Source: Hirundichthys speculiger (lineage: Eukaryota; Chordata; Actinopteri; Beloniformes; Exocoetidae). From it: a DNA stretch of 64,000 bases. Shown here piece by piece: positions 26,518 to 38,579 of this stretch (within the stretch, counting starts at the first letter, position 1; the number at the start of each line of letters is the position of its first letter). The DNA lies in the NCBI GenBank assembly GCA_018398805.1, contig JAGFBZ010002341.1, positions 791,001 to 855,000 on the forward strand. Direction: 5' to 3'. The position numbers were made by a program, and so were the translations under genes. The notes under the pieces were generated by a model. The model was given only the letters and a program-made list of their open reading frames with translations, searched no databases and was not told where the DNA came from.

Positions 26518-27545
26518 ATCAGCCAGTGTTATAAGGTAAAGTCAAGTGGAAAAGTGAGAACCCCCTCTTTTAATTCTATGCTACTGTGGCTAAAGAGAGA
26601 GAGAAAAACAAAAGCAAAACATGTCACCGATTCTAAGTAACACCATGATTCAGTAACAGCAATAATGACCATCCTGTATGATTTTAGCATTCTTGCATCT
26701 TGTGGAGGAACTTTGGCCCATTTTTCTTTAAGCAAGTTCTTTAGTTTATTGAGTTTTTTTTTTTTTTTATTCACTTATAAACAGCTCTGCTAAAGTCCCA
26801 CCGCAGCATTTCATTTAGGTTGAGATCTGCATCTTAAGCCTTTCAAAGACTTCTTTAATATTTTCAGAAAATTCTGATGTTGATTTGATGGTTTGTTTCG
26901 GATCACTACCCCTGTTACTTTACCCAGTGTCAACCAAGCTTTAGTCGCGTCAGCGCTCCAAAGCTGTCCCATTGAAATGGGAGGCCGTACGGCCAACTGG
27001 GCAACCTGCTGTCATTTCACTCAATCAACCCTGTTGCCTTCTCCCCTGCACTTGGATGTAGGCATGAGGTCTCATCTTTCCATATAGTTTAGTCTCAGAA
27101 GTCTTGAGGTTTGTTTTCTGCTTACATTTTCTTTTTAGACGGAAGACACCGCACAACACTGAGCTCTAAGTTGTTTGAGTTTACAAGCTGACAGATTTAC
27201 GTGCAGAAACAATCACTTCTCTAGGATGACTACTTACGCTTTCCCAGACCAAAACATCTGCTTTCATAGAGGTTTCTATTCCTGCTGAAGATCAGTTAAT
27301 GAAGGGCTGTAATTAACGGCACCTTGCTGCACTTTACCCTCTAACTTCCCACAATCCCACAGAAGCAGTGTGGGAGTACTTAGTATTGCTAACAGATTTT
27401 TTCTTAATTTTTTTGGTTTCATTTTGTTAAATTAATAATCATAAAGTTAAAAAAAAGTTGTTTTTCATCTAAAATTGTCTGGTATTTGCATAATACTGAG
27501 TCCCGCTATGATGAGATGACTTTTATGTTTTTACACAAAAAAAGG
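26518..27545 (+). mobile_element. Unclassified DNA element, second copy
   Basis: Same family and orientation as 22800-24350, but not interrupted. Shared blocks include CAGAAGTCTTGAGGTTTGTT, CAATCACTTCTCTAGGAT, GAAGATCAGTTAATGAAGGG and TTTTATGTTTTTACAC at the right end. The left part (26518-26900) is missing from the first copy. No intact coding frame. Confidence 0.6.
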
Positions 27546-28319
27546 ATTAAAAGAAGGGACACCATCTTCTCCACATGACTGAAAGTGTGCAGTGGAGAAA
27601 CTGATCTTCAAAGAGTAGAAACTTAAATATAAGTTTATTATACTTTTGTTCCAGATTGCACAGCGATGCATGCCAGAGTAGCAGCCCTGCAAGGCTTTGA
27701 TGTTAACTATATCTGAGAATGTATAACTGAAATATGAAGAGATAAATGTTTGCAGTGCTGGGCCTTGTCCCGAGAATGGTATTATAGAAGCACTCATGTT
27801 GTTGTTCAAATCAAAAGGGTTTAGTCGTTCTACAATGGAAATATTAAGCCACATCGGACTCTGTTCTCAGAATAGGGTCCGTCATAAGTCCTCTTTGTAC
27901 TTTGTCAGCTTTAGCTGCATTCTGACATCTCTATATTTATCACAACACCAGTTTTAGTTGCTGAAAGCCAAAACATTATATGTGGAGGAAAATGGCTGCG
28001 AACAAAAGTTTCGCTTTAACACTTCAGGCGTGGCTTGGACTTAGAAATGTCGTTCCTCCTGAAGGAAACTTCTCTCCCAGTTATGTTTACCTACAATAAT
28101 GTTGAAACCTTTTAAAATATACACTGAGCTGGCAAGAGGTAGTTGGAGGGGAACTCTCACACCGGTAGTCATGATTTGGGTCTGTGAGGAGGCTTGGGCT
28201 CGGTTAAATTTACAGAAACATGTTGTGTCTGTTGCGTAAATGACTAAACATGGTCTTAAAGTTTGACAAAATTTGCAGTTTCAAGTAGATGTCATTCTAC
28301 AGTGTTAACATTTGTTTGT
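27546..28319. other. Non-coding stretch
   Basis: Nothing recognised between the DNA element and the next hAT. Confidence 0.5.
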
Positions 28320-28327
28320 GTAAGAAC

Positions 28328-29433
28328 CAGGGATGTACGATAACTGTTTTTTGAAAAACCGATACCGATAATTTTCAGCTCCTAAAGGCCGATACTGATA
28401 ACCGATAACACAAACATATACCTAAGATCTTTATTTTTTCCAATGAAAAACTACTGGCAAGGCTCTGAAACATTTTCGTAAAGCTATCAAACAAACTCAT
28501 TTGATATCTTACATTAATTTAAATAAGGTGCATTACTGAACTGATATAAAAAAAAAAAGGCTCCTTGAACTGATGGAAATACATGCATCAGAATAACAAA
28601 CTGAAAAAGATTAACATTTAAAGGATTTTGGCTTGTGGTTCCATTTTAATTAATACCTTTAAAGTAAATGAGGTTCAGTAGTTTTTTTTTTTTTTTTTTT
28701 AAATCTTATGGAAGCTTGAGATGAGAGAGAGGAGAGGAGAAAAAGCAGAGGGGAGGGGAGACTTGCTGCTGGCTTGCTCACATTAGCGTTAGCTTACGTT
28801 AGCGTTAGCTCACATTAGCGCGATTTCAAAACTCCAAGGAAGCAATGGTTATGTTTTAGGTGGCTGTTCAGGTTTGACGTATTAAAGCTTGTGCTATTTT
28901 TCCCTCCTCGTGAAATTCGCTTGGAGCATCCGTCACAAATAATCAGCGAACTATCTTCTTCTGAAACTTTAACAAAGTTCCATAGAATCGCGCCATGTTT
29001 GTTGTGATCAGCACGCTGTGCTGCATGCTGCATTCAAGGTGTAACGTAAATTCCCACGTTCCCTCGTTTGCTAGTTGTTCTTTCAGCCTTTTCTATTTTT
29101 TTCTTTTTTTCTGTGTAACATGAGGGGAAAATACTGCAAATATCAATTCATGTCAGCAACTACCAAAATTATGACAGAGTTAACAAGTTGTTTTCTGGCA
29201 AGAGGGGGTATTCTTGATTTTCCTTATTGAGAAATTGTTTTTTTGATTATGCCGACGTCACGACGTTAAACGTAACATTCACTGCTGGTCATTCACGGCT
29301 CAGAGTGAGCGAGGCACTGCTGTGTTGACAAAAAATATATATATGTTATCGGGGCTATTCGTCATGATATCTGACTTATCGAAATGATGTCATAATTTCC
29401 TGTTATCGGCCCGATAGTTATCGAGCACCGCTA
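28328..29433 (-). mobile_element. hAT-type element, family E, with BED transposase start
   Basis: Begins CAGGGATGTACGATAACTG and ends GATAGTTATCGAGCACCGCTA. Flanks GTAAGAAC (28320-28327) and GTAAGAGA (29434-29441) match at 6 of 8. It is 1,106 bp and carries a minus-strand BED finger (28815-29033). Compared with its inverted relative at 22963-23770 it retains about 300 bp more. Confidence 0.9.
28815..29033 (-). pseudogene. BED zinc-finger start of a hAT transposase
   Basis: A 72-codon frame. Residues about 16-64 read VKVSEEDSSLIICDGCSKR then SFNTSNLNSHLKHNHC. The C-X2-C pair and the H-L-K-H-N-H pair are the zinc ligands of a BED finger, used by hAT transposases to bind their ends. The catalytic RNase-H-like and dimerisation domains are absent from the element, so this is a truncated relic or could encode only a DNA-binding peptide. 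It lies inside the 28328-29433 element. Confidence 0.85.
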
Positions 29434-29441
29434 GTAAGAGA

Positions 29442-30369
29442 CATGAATTCATCTCCCACCATCACAGTTTCTTTTAAACGTGTTGAGTTTTAAAACATAC
29501 TTCCAAAGAGAGAACTAACAGCCAGTTATGACACTGTGAAATATCATATCCCCTCCCGTTACTACAGTCTTCGTTAGCATTTTGACGTTTCAGCACAACA
29601 CGTAAAATGGTCACAGGTCCCACAACATTTTTAAATGAGTCCCAGGTTCTGCAGGCTCGTGCAGAGTTCTGACCGCTTTGGCTCACATCTTCCACTTTTT
29701 CACATTCCCTTCACAAATCCCTCTGCGTCTGGCCATGCTGCTCTCCTTTTCTTTCGCCGGTTCTTTTTTAGATGGCCGAGAACAAGCGAGAATGGCACCA
29801 CTAATCTCCCATTCCCGTGTTTTATCACCATGACAGAGAGAGAATTGTGATACGGCGCTGAACAGGCAGGGTAATCCTTTTCACAAAACTGCAAGCAGTG
29901 TTTATTCAGCGCCTTTGACTGCAGCACTGCTTACACCACCAGCTTCATATCTACAATAGAAAGCACACACCAGCAGCCTGTACTCGTCTCTGAGCAGAGG
30001 CCTCGTTTTTTTTTTTTTTTTTCCTCCCTTGGCTTTCATTTTGATGTGTTTTGCATGTGTTGTCACCTCGGTTTGATCCACTGTTACAGACTCAGAGTCA
30101 GACTGCATTAATACCCAAAAGCGATCTTGTTGGAGAATAAATTATCAAGGAACATAAATAAGCTAATGACTGCTAGTGTTTATGTGATCCTTCATAACCG
30201 ACAGAGCACTAACCAGATGTCTACAGAAGACCGTTTAGCTCAAACATGTGTAGTTGGGTCCGTCATCAGGTTGAATCGAGGTAGTGGAGCTTTCACACAA
30301 CTAACAGACCACATCAGAGTTTGCTTATAACCGTGCTCTTCAAAAAGTAACCTGAGGTAATTTTCACAA
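29442..30369. other. Non-coding stretch
   Basis: No gene recognised. Poly-T at 30007-30022. About 30220-30369 may belong to a MITE with GTGGTCTGTTAGT-like sequence, but the ends could not be fixed. Confidence 0.45.
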
Positions 30370-31710
30370 GTGTTGGTGCACACCAAATTAGATTGAATAA
30401 GTGTTGTTTTCACACTCCACATGATCACGGTCAGTCCATTCACTGGTCAGTATTAATCTTGGCAAAAAAAAAAGCATGGCGGCACAACAACGATGCATTT
30501 TTGACCCAGGGTTGGTCTTTTTTTTTGTATTATTTGTCTGTATGTAATGTTAAAAATTCATTCTGAGGCCTAAACTTGCTAAAACTGCTGTGTCATGCCG
30601 TGTCATGACTTAAGGCCATGACTTCTAGCCTTGATTCCTGCCGATTTGAGGCCACAGGTTGTTATGGTACTGGCTCGATCAAGTTTTGACATGTGGGCAT
30701 CTAGACAGATTTCAAGGTTTCCTTGTTTTCCACTTGTCGTTAAGATAAACTGTCCGCCTTTCTGTCTTTGTCATTTGGAACGATCCCGCATTCTGTAATG
30801 ACCTCTCTAAAGACTGCATGCAACTTAGAGAAACGAATAAAGTCGTTTTGCACCTCCGTCGTTTGTCAGTGCCTTGTTTAACAACTGAATTGACTGCTTC
30901 ACCAATGCACAATAATAATAATTCTTACGAGTGAGAAGATATCCAAATTCTCCTTTAACACTGTACCACTCTAGACAAGTCGTTTGTCCATGACTGTTGG
31001 TGTTACTTTCTTTTTGCCATATTCACATGTTCACAAGCCAGGAGGAATATGGAAGTCTCTTCAGCTCGAACATGCGTTGCAGAGCTTTTACACCACAAAC
31101 GAACTGCACCAGTTCACCTATAGCTGTGCTGAGATCACCTTTCAGAGTAGAGCTGAGCGATTTTATCGATTCTGCGATATATATCGAAATTTTATTTCCC
31201 CAGAGAGTATCAATTTTTCAGCCGCGGGTATCAATATTCTCAGCTTCTTTCAAAACCCCCATGTCCCGCCTTTAAAAGCTTGCAAGTAACAATTTGCACT
31301 GTTTAAATAAATGAAACTATTTTTCTCAACAAATCTTTTATTCATTTTGTCCAGCATTTGCAAGCTGCCTGTCAGCCATATAATGTGTAATTGATGCTTT
31401 CAGTTCAATTAATTCAAACAAAGTAATTGGAACACTCACAAGATGTCACCGAAATCACTTTGTCCCTTTAAAATCTTTCGGAAAATGATGTAAATGTATT
31501 GTAAGATGAATATCGATATATATCATATCGTGAGCCAAATATCGTGTATCGTATCGTGAGATTAGTGTATCACTACAGCCCCATTTTAGAGCCACTCAGA
31601 GAAGCCATTTTGGTGCATGCGAGAGACCCGGCTGAACCGCTCTCATGACCAAAGCTCTTTTGGGCCGATCTAAATAGCGGCAGCGTGAAAAGACCCTTTG
31701 ATGCTTCGCG
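30370..31710 (+). repeat. Dispersed repeat copy split by a family-C hAT
   Basis: Contains the same ordered blocks as 4690-5262 (GGTGCACACCAAATTAG, GAGCTTTTACACCACAAACG, CTCATGACCAAAGCTC, AGCGTGAAAAGACCCTT). The match is interrupted by the hAT element at 31149-31583. Family and ends uncertain. Confidence 0.55.
31149..31583 (-). mobile_element. hAT-type MITE, family C, inverted copy
   Basis: Starts TAGAGCTGAGCGATTTTATC and ends TATCACTACAGCCCCA. Flanks TTTCAGAG (31141-31148) and TTTTAGAG (31584-31591) match at 7 of 8. It lacks the MADF and BED parts of the long copy. Its interior is nearly the reverse complement of 15801-16198. Confidence 0.92.
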
Positions 31711-33366
31711 TCTCCAGGATGCCTGATTTGAAACGAACATTGATCTCCTCACCAGCTTTGATAGTCTGGTAATGAGCAATCGATGTGAGCCAGGAGTGTT
31801 GGAAGACCTTTAAATCATGAGGACCAGGACTGGGGGACACTGGTCTAGACTGTGGTGTTGGAGTCTGGAAATATGTTGAACATCCATGCTATTTTTTAGT
31901 GATCTTACTACGTTTTGCTGAGTTTTAGAAAGTTCAGTCCACTGCTGCCTCATGTTACCAGTTTTCTATTGTCACGGTGACTCTTCATGCAGTAGCATTC
32001 TTTATTTTTATTATAGATCTATTGAATTATGTCAAATAAACCATGCTGATTGCGCAATCTCAGTTAAAACCATATGATCAGATAAGTGATGTACTGATAC
32101 CATTTCAGCAAAACAAGTTTAAGCATCAAGTAACTCCCTCAGTCTAAGTTTCCATGTTGCCTTTTTCCCCCACATGAAACAACCCTTAGTATCTTTACAG
32201 CCTCCTGAGAAGCAACAGGGATGGGCCTGCCCAGGTTAATGGTCTGAAAACAAAAGCGTAGGCTTCTTCTCTCAAAAGATCCATTAGAGAACAACGCTCA
32301 ATCTGACGCCCATGACATCCACTTAGCCGACATCCACGTTGGGAAGGTTTTTTTCTTTTTTTGTCCTCTGCTGGGTTCTTTGTCTCAGCTGTTTGATCCA
32401 TAAACAAACAGTCTCTTTAGCCTCTTATTCATTTTTCAAACCCAAAGCAATAATATCTCCCCAGACAGTGAGCGCTACCACATGCTTGCTTCTGAGAATG
32501 ATGGTCGATGCATTCCATTAGCCTTGGGAACAATGTGTTAACCTTCTGCTTTCTAGCATAGCGGGGAAATGGTTCTGGAGGGAGGACTGCTACACTTTTA
32601 CTGGATCCGCTGTGCTTTTCCAGTGTGTTAAAAATCCATTCTCTTTCTGAGTGCATGTAACGTTAAAAACCCGAGACTATTGTGTGCTCACAATCAATAA
32701 AACATGTGCCTCCATATATCATGGTTTTGTGAATATTTAATCTCACTGCTTGTTTCTTTTTTTGTTTGCAAATTCACTCATGACAAAAAAAAAAAAAAAA
32801 GAAAGATATAGAAATGTTTCCTCCTCACTGATTTTGAATTGTTTCCTTTTATATGGACCATTTGAAGCCGGGGAACAATGCACTTATAATCACAGAGACG
32901 CTGGGGGAATGAATGTTTAAAGTGCTGCTCTTTTTACCGTCGTCCTCACGTGGTTCAAGCAATGACCAAATTTGAAAATACATCCATTCTATATTTCTTT
33001 TTCTTGCATGCCATCATTATGGAACTGTATTAATTTAATGCAAATACATTCTGTTTATAGAAATTTAAAAGTATTTACACACCAACAGCACAGAACTATG
33101 GCAATTATTACAGCACTTTGAAAAATGTCAATAGACAGTAATGAAACCTGCAGTCCATTGACTTAAACACTCATTCATTCACAAACGAAGGCTAACAATG
33201 CCCAACAAATCTGGAAACCTCTTCTGAAACTTTGGAGGCCAACAGGGTAGTATTACAGTATTAGAGTTTTTGAGTTGATTCTAGTTTTCAACATCCAAAT
33301 AAATTCTCCCAAGAGAAGAAAGAAATTAAGAAAGAAAAGGTCTCTCTTTTTTTTTTTTGTTTTGCA
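31711..33366. other. Non-coding stretch
   Basis: No gene or delimited element recognised. Poly-A at 32785-32800. Confidence 0.5.
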
Positions 33367-34530
33367 TGTTCTGACCCTCACCTGTGGTCATTACCTGTGG
33401 AAACTGACCGACAGGATGAGACTGCGGAGACAAGCAGCTGAAATGAGTGTCGTACGCAGGGCGGCTGGACTCTCCCGAAGGGCTTCTATGCACCGCAGTC
33501 GTATAAGATTATAACGTCTCACACTGTATGATTTGCATTTGCTCAGTCTTGGGTACGATGTCCAGAATGGTTTGCACGAACTGTACGTTGATGAGCCCCC
33601 TTGAGTCGTAGGCTACAACTGATGCGGAGATGCAGGCAGATGTAGAATCGGGGGATTCGGAGTCGAGTCGCTGCTCCTTCACACCCAGTAGGTTTGACAA
33701 TCTTCTTAGGATACCTCCTGTAGGCGCTGTGGGGATGTCCAACTGGGCAGGAGGCCCTGGGGATGACCAGGGACACGCTGGAGAGATAATGGCCCCGATC
33801 TTCCGTCAAACCTCCTAAAGCCGCTATTAAGGGATAGCGGGTAGCGGGAGGGGCGTTCCCCCGCAAAAAACGCAATCTTCCACCTCCCTAAACCCGCTAT
33901 CCAACCTGCACTACCCGCTACATTATGCATAGGAGTGGTTAGGGGTTCAACCTGATAAACCAATCAGTGCGTCAGCAGCCATTGCCTTTAAGAGCAGGTT
34001 GTGCTACCCGCTAACCGCTATGGAGCGATCTTTTCATCCAGATCAGAGCAGCTCTCGTGCGCAGCTCGTCTGGGACTCTGCTGTAGAGCTTCCTCCTCTT
34101 CCTTCCTCCTCCTCCTCTGCACTGATATATACATAAAAATATTTTTACACAGACAATTCGTATCAGCTACCTGAAAGTCCCAGATAGTTGGTGTGCTCCC
34201 GGTAAACACGGCCAGGCAGAGCCGCGGGAACATATTCTCATCAGGGGGTGCTGGGAGTCTGGGACAGCTTTGCGGCTTGGCGCAGCTGATGTGCTTTTTA
34301 AAATACTGCACAACGAATCATTGGATGTGCATTTAACGATCACGAACAATACACCTGGTGTACGTTCAGGGGCCAATGTCTCTTGGCAGGCTTGTTAACA
34401 CCTTTGTATCCACCAGAGGAGCGAGAGGAGGTGGGCGAGGAGAGGGAGGCCTGAACCTCTCTTCTGAAGTTAGTGTCTCTGCAGCCCAAATTTGGATAAG
34501 AGGAAGTTAATGGATGGATGGACTTTGGAA
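33367..34530 (+). mobile_element. LINE 3' end, split by two insertions
   Basis: The first part (33367-33510) translates as VLTLTCGHYLWKLTDRMRLR then QAAEMS and RRAAGLSRR, the LINE C-terminal region. The match resumes near 33650-33790 (CTGGAGAGATAAT), is broken by a Harbinger-like element (33791-34374), and continues at 34375-34530 (GTCTCTTGGC to GGATAAGAGGAAGTTAATGG). About 130 bp at 33515-33645 also looks inserted. It is 5'-truncated and dead. Confidence 0.75.
33791..34374 (+). mobile_element. PIF/Harbinger-like non-autonomous element
   Basis: Begins GGCCCCGATCTTCC and ends GTACGTTCAGGGGCC. It is flanked by AAT on both sides (33788-33790 and 34375-34377), and removing it rejoins a LINE tail. 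The left half is packed with AGCGGGTAG / CTACCCGCT motifs. The GGSCC ends and 3-bp duplication fit PIF/Harbinger, but the superfamily call is an inference. A relative lies at 39831-40413. Confidence 0.7.
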
Positions 34531-36957
34531 CCACCACAGCTGACTGTCCAGTCACTGTGTGCAAATCCTTTGTTATGCTGCAGCATTGGCAGACGATTTG
34601 TTCATTTATAATTTTGCAGACCTCCTTTTTTTTCTTTTTTCTTTTTTTTTTTTGTACCAGCCAACAGCCTCCATGATTGTGTACTTTTCAAAGCGTGAAG
34701 GCACTGCAGAACAATGGACGCAAGGAGAATAAGAGAGGCTGAGAGCAAGCTGTTTTCTAAAGCTCGTCTTAGTGGTTGAAAAATAAAACTACTTACAAGC
34801 AAAATGTGCTTTTGAAGAGGTAGAGCCTTCACTACAGAACTTTCAGTTTTTCTTTATCCTGGGCGTCTTTCTTGAACAGAATGTATGATCAGGTACCCGT
34901 CACATTTTTGCAGAGTGAAAGACAAACAAATGCAAATATTAGCTTCAGTTCAAGTCTACAAGATCTAGAGTATGTCCTGAACACTGGGGGGATATATACT
35001 CGTTGATAAGGCTCGACTCTGCAAAAATCACACATCTGCATTTTGCTTTCTGTTTTCTGTAATATGAAGCAGTAATTTATCTATCAGACCATATAACAAC
35101 TAAGGAAAGTGTGATCATTTGCAGTAGCAGATCCTTTCTCAGCTTCAGAGTCCCCCGTAACAGAATCTGTTGATTGTGCTAAAGATTTCCCATTTTCCCG
35201 CTCCCATAATAAACTCTGACCTGAAGCTTGTTGTCATATTAAAACAGTTATTGTCCCCACCTCGCGCTCCTTGTACCAACTGCACCCCCCCCCCCTTCCT
35301 TGTTCACAACAACATAATTCTCTGTAATTAACTACATTCCACCACCTGCACATTATTATAAATCCCCTCCGTTTTTAGTCCAACTAATGGAAAACAGATT
35401 AAATTAAAGAGCATGCCAGTCACCAGTGGATTTGTCATTTGTCCTAAATGATTATTGTTTTATTTATCTTTAGGCAGATTACTGGATTCACTATTCAGTC
35501 AGGAAAAATTGGCAGTTGACCTGTTTTTTTTTTTCTTCATGTATTTTTCTGTTCATCCCTTCTGATCTCATTGAGTTATCCAGTGATATTATTGTTTTTG
35601 TGAATAATGCTGATTATGAAAGCCATTGTGGGCCAGACAAATAAATATAGATGACTTCAGGCCAAACAGATTTCTAACTCCCCTCTTAATTTCCACTTTA
35701 AAAACAGCCCCCAAACTCCAGAGCTGATGGTTCAATGTTGCTTTTCTCCTTTGAAGCTCAGGGCTATGCTGTTCCTCTTACATCATTTTTACTGAGGTCT
35801 AATTAAGATTACAATGAATAAATAGCCTCCAGATGACATCACTGCTGGGCTCATTCAAAGTGTTGCAGCAAATTAATTCAAATTTATCTACAGGTTTAGA
35901 GAGGATGTGATATTATGCACATAATGAATCAGATTTGTTTTCAGTGAATACCCCTTTAAGCCTTTAAAAATAAATCAGACATTGAAGGTTCCATGGAAAT
36001 CCTGACGTCTTCACGTCACTCAATCACATAGTGTATAATCTTTAGGGTGTTTTCATAAGTGAACCGACAGAAAAGTTTTTCAGTTCTTTTTGCTTTCACG
36101 TCGTGAAAAAGGAATCTGGTCCACTTTAGATCTGATCGGGCCCCGGTCCTGTTTCTGTTCACACCAGCTCCTAAAACTAGTTCTTAGATACACCGCCCTC
36201 CTCCTTCACTTCACCATCTGCCGTTTTGCACGTGCAACAGCACATGCATCCTGCCGACAGCAGACCTCAGGACCAGAATAGATCTGGCCAAAGGTGAAGT
36301 GAAGCTGCAGCTCTTTATGTTCACAACATAATTGTTTCCCTGTGGTTCATAGATGTTGACATCGTTGTTCGTTTAGATTCAGGTCTTTGCTCTTCCTCGT
36401 TCCTCCACTAAGTGAAGAAAAATATGAGTATCTTTTTTATTTATTAAATCTCTTTTTAATCTCCCATCAAAGCAAAGACATTGTGTCTTTTATGCTGAAC
36501 TTGCTCTCCAAAGCCTCTTCTTGTTCACAAGCAAATGTTTCTCCCAGTTTCTTCTTTTTTTCTGGTTTGTTGTTATGGTGATTTCGCAGCGCGTTGTGTA
36601 AGCCATTTCCATGGAAACATAACCAAAGGCTGCGCTGTTTGCCGAACTCTCTTATGAAGGAAATCTGAAACAAAGATTCTCCTTTCCCCTTCCTGACAAG
36701 GAGTGTGTAGAGTCCTCAAAGGGCTCTAAACTGGCTGTGGAGAGATGTTGAGATGGGCTGTACAATGGAGCTCCGCCACAATAGACCAGAGGCTCCTGCT
36801 GCTGGTTTGTTTTTGTTTGTTTTTTTCCCCCGTTTTTATGTTTTTCTGAAAAGCATGACAAGCAGTGGCGATAAGCGTTGAAATGGCTCTATGTCATCAT
36901 TGTACTTGTCGGTGCAGGATTGTAATTACAATGTAATTACTATTAGAGCTGCACATT
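34531..36957. other. Non-coding stretch
   Basis: No gene or delimited element recognised. C-run at 35286-35295. About 36045-36290 resembles a degraded MITE, but no pair of ends was found. Confidence 0.5.
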
Positions 36958-37301
36958 GATATAACCAGTGTTGGGGAAGTTCACTTTCTACACAAACTTC
37001 AGTTCACCATTTCAAAAAATGAACTAAACAGTTCATTTTTAGTTATTTTTTAAAATTCTTTTTTAATGTTGCTGCGAGCAATTATTTGTGAAAACGATTG
37101 CCACTCTCCATTAGGGCTGTAGCGATACACTAATCTCACGATACGATACGATACGATACATCTGGCTCACGATACGATATATCAATATTTTTCTAACAAT
37201 ACATTTACATCATTTTCTGAAAGATTTTAACAGGACAAAGTGATTTTGGTGACATCTTGTGAGTGTTCCAATTTGTTTGAAATAACTGAACTGAAAAGTA
37301 G

Positions 37302-37565
37302 GTGACTGCAAACAACGTCGCAGAGAGGAGAGAAAGGAGGCCTCTGATTGGTCAATTCTACATTCACGTCATCGAAGAAATGAGGAAGTACCCACATCTG
37401 TACGATTCTTGTTCTCCACACTACAAAGACAGCACAGATTCTAGTAATTCATGGAGGGAGATAGCGATTAATGTGGGTCTGGATACGGCCGAGACGGTGA
37501 GGAAGTGGAAAAACGCAGGAGATACGTTTATGGTTTATGATTGTCCCTCTCCGTTGTGGCGTTGA
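37302..37565 (+). pseudogene. MADF-domain (Myb/SANT-like) frame inside a hAT element
   Basis: An 87-codon frame. Residues 17-80 (FYIHVIEEMRKYPHLYDS, HYKDSTDSSNSWREIAINVG, VRKWKNAGDTF) match the MADF pattern: the acidic-hydrophobic first helix, P-x-LYD, YKD, the conserved W in x-W-x-x-IA, and the KWKN turn. MADF is a DNA-binding fold known from Adf-1-like factors and Harbinger second ORFs. It ends soon after the domain. Whether it starts at this ATG or was once spliced to further exons is unknown. Confidence 0.75.
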
Positions 37566-37754
37566 ATAACAGCGCAGACGCGCTTCAACATTAACATATA
37601 TCAAAAATAACTGCGGCATACCGGGGACAAGATAACTGCGACACGTTGCCGCAAAAGTAAACACAGCCCTTAAAGCCGGCGTTTTCCACCACTGAATACG
37701 GTCTCAAATCCTGACAAATAAAGTTTGGCTCGCTCTCAGTTAGCATTACCTTGT

Positions 37755-37847
37755 CCGGGTGGTTACGTTTCAGGTGGGCTTGCCTCGCAGGTTGGTGGTA
37801 TTTCCAGAGTACTTTACATTTGAGTGACACAGCTTGCAAACCGCCAT
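37755..37847 (-). pseudogene. Frameshifted BED zinc finger of a hAT transposase
   Basis: On the minus strand an ATG at 37847 opens MAVCKLCHSNVKYSGNTTNL, with the C-X2-C pair, and stops at 37770. The second half of the finger, HLKRNHPDK with its H-X4-H pair, is in the next frame (about 37755-37785). A single small indel therefore breaks the domain. It is convergent with the MADF frame. Confidence 0.8.
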
Positions 37848-38332
37848 ACTTTTGTCTAAATCTTCACTTTCCTTTTTCTTTTTTCAACCCGAACTTCTCC
37901 CACACATCTGCTTTTAAGCACGCAGGCGCTGGGTTTATACTCGCCACCATCCTCCTGAGTGGCTCAGCTCTAGCTGGAAGAGTAAGAAGCTGTTCTGGAT
38001 TCCCTGTTAGAAACGCTCTACAGCGACACTAGCGGCTGGTGGACTAAATGGCACTTTGCAGGAAGAGCACCCGTGCGAGACACGGGGGTTTTGAAGGGAG
38101 CTTAGAATATCGATACCCGCGGCTGAAATATCGATACTCTCTGGGAAATAAAATATCGATATATATCGCCGAATCAATAAAATCGCCCAACCCTACTGTC
38201 CATATAGTACACCACCACAAACGGCAATTATTTTATCCATTTTATCTGTCGAAAACTGACAGAAAACTCACATTAGCATTGAAGGGACAGCCCATGTAAA
38301 ACTGTAATTTCCCTTTCAGCTTCTCTCTACAG

Positions 38333-38579
38333 CAGCCATTCCCAAACATTAGAATACCATGGCCTAATTTAAAGTGTGAAAAATCTCTGCAGCCCACCCT
38401 TTAATTAGACCTTTAATCACAACTGTGATCAACATACAGGACTAGAAGCTATGTCCCGATATTAACATCAGGGGTCAACAAATTAGTTAAGTTAACATGA
38501 CAGTAGAATAACACTCAATTCTACTGCAGTACCACGACGGCCCACCAGGGGGCCGCGGCCCACACTTTGGGAATCACTG
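38333..38579 (-). mobile_element. hAT-type MITE, family A, with perfect TSD
   Basis: Starts CAGCCATTCCC and ends GGGAATCACTG. The flanks are an exact CTCTACAG duplication (38325-38332 and 38580-38587). At 247 bp it is an internally shortened, inverted relative of 3652-4028. It is inserted in the family-F element. Confidence 0.93.

Larger units (their letters stand above)
37112..38195 (+). mobile_element. hAT-type element, family C, longest copy, with MADF and BED remnants
   Basis: Begins TAGGGCTGTAGCGATACAC and ends AATCGCCCAACCCTA. Flanks CTCTCCAT (37104-37111) and CTGTCCAT (38196-38203) match at 7 of 8. It is 1,084 bp and carries a MADF frame on the + strand (37302-37565) and a frameshifted BED finger on the minus strand (about 37755-37847). 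The shorter family-C copies share its ends but lack both. Confidence 0.92.
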
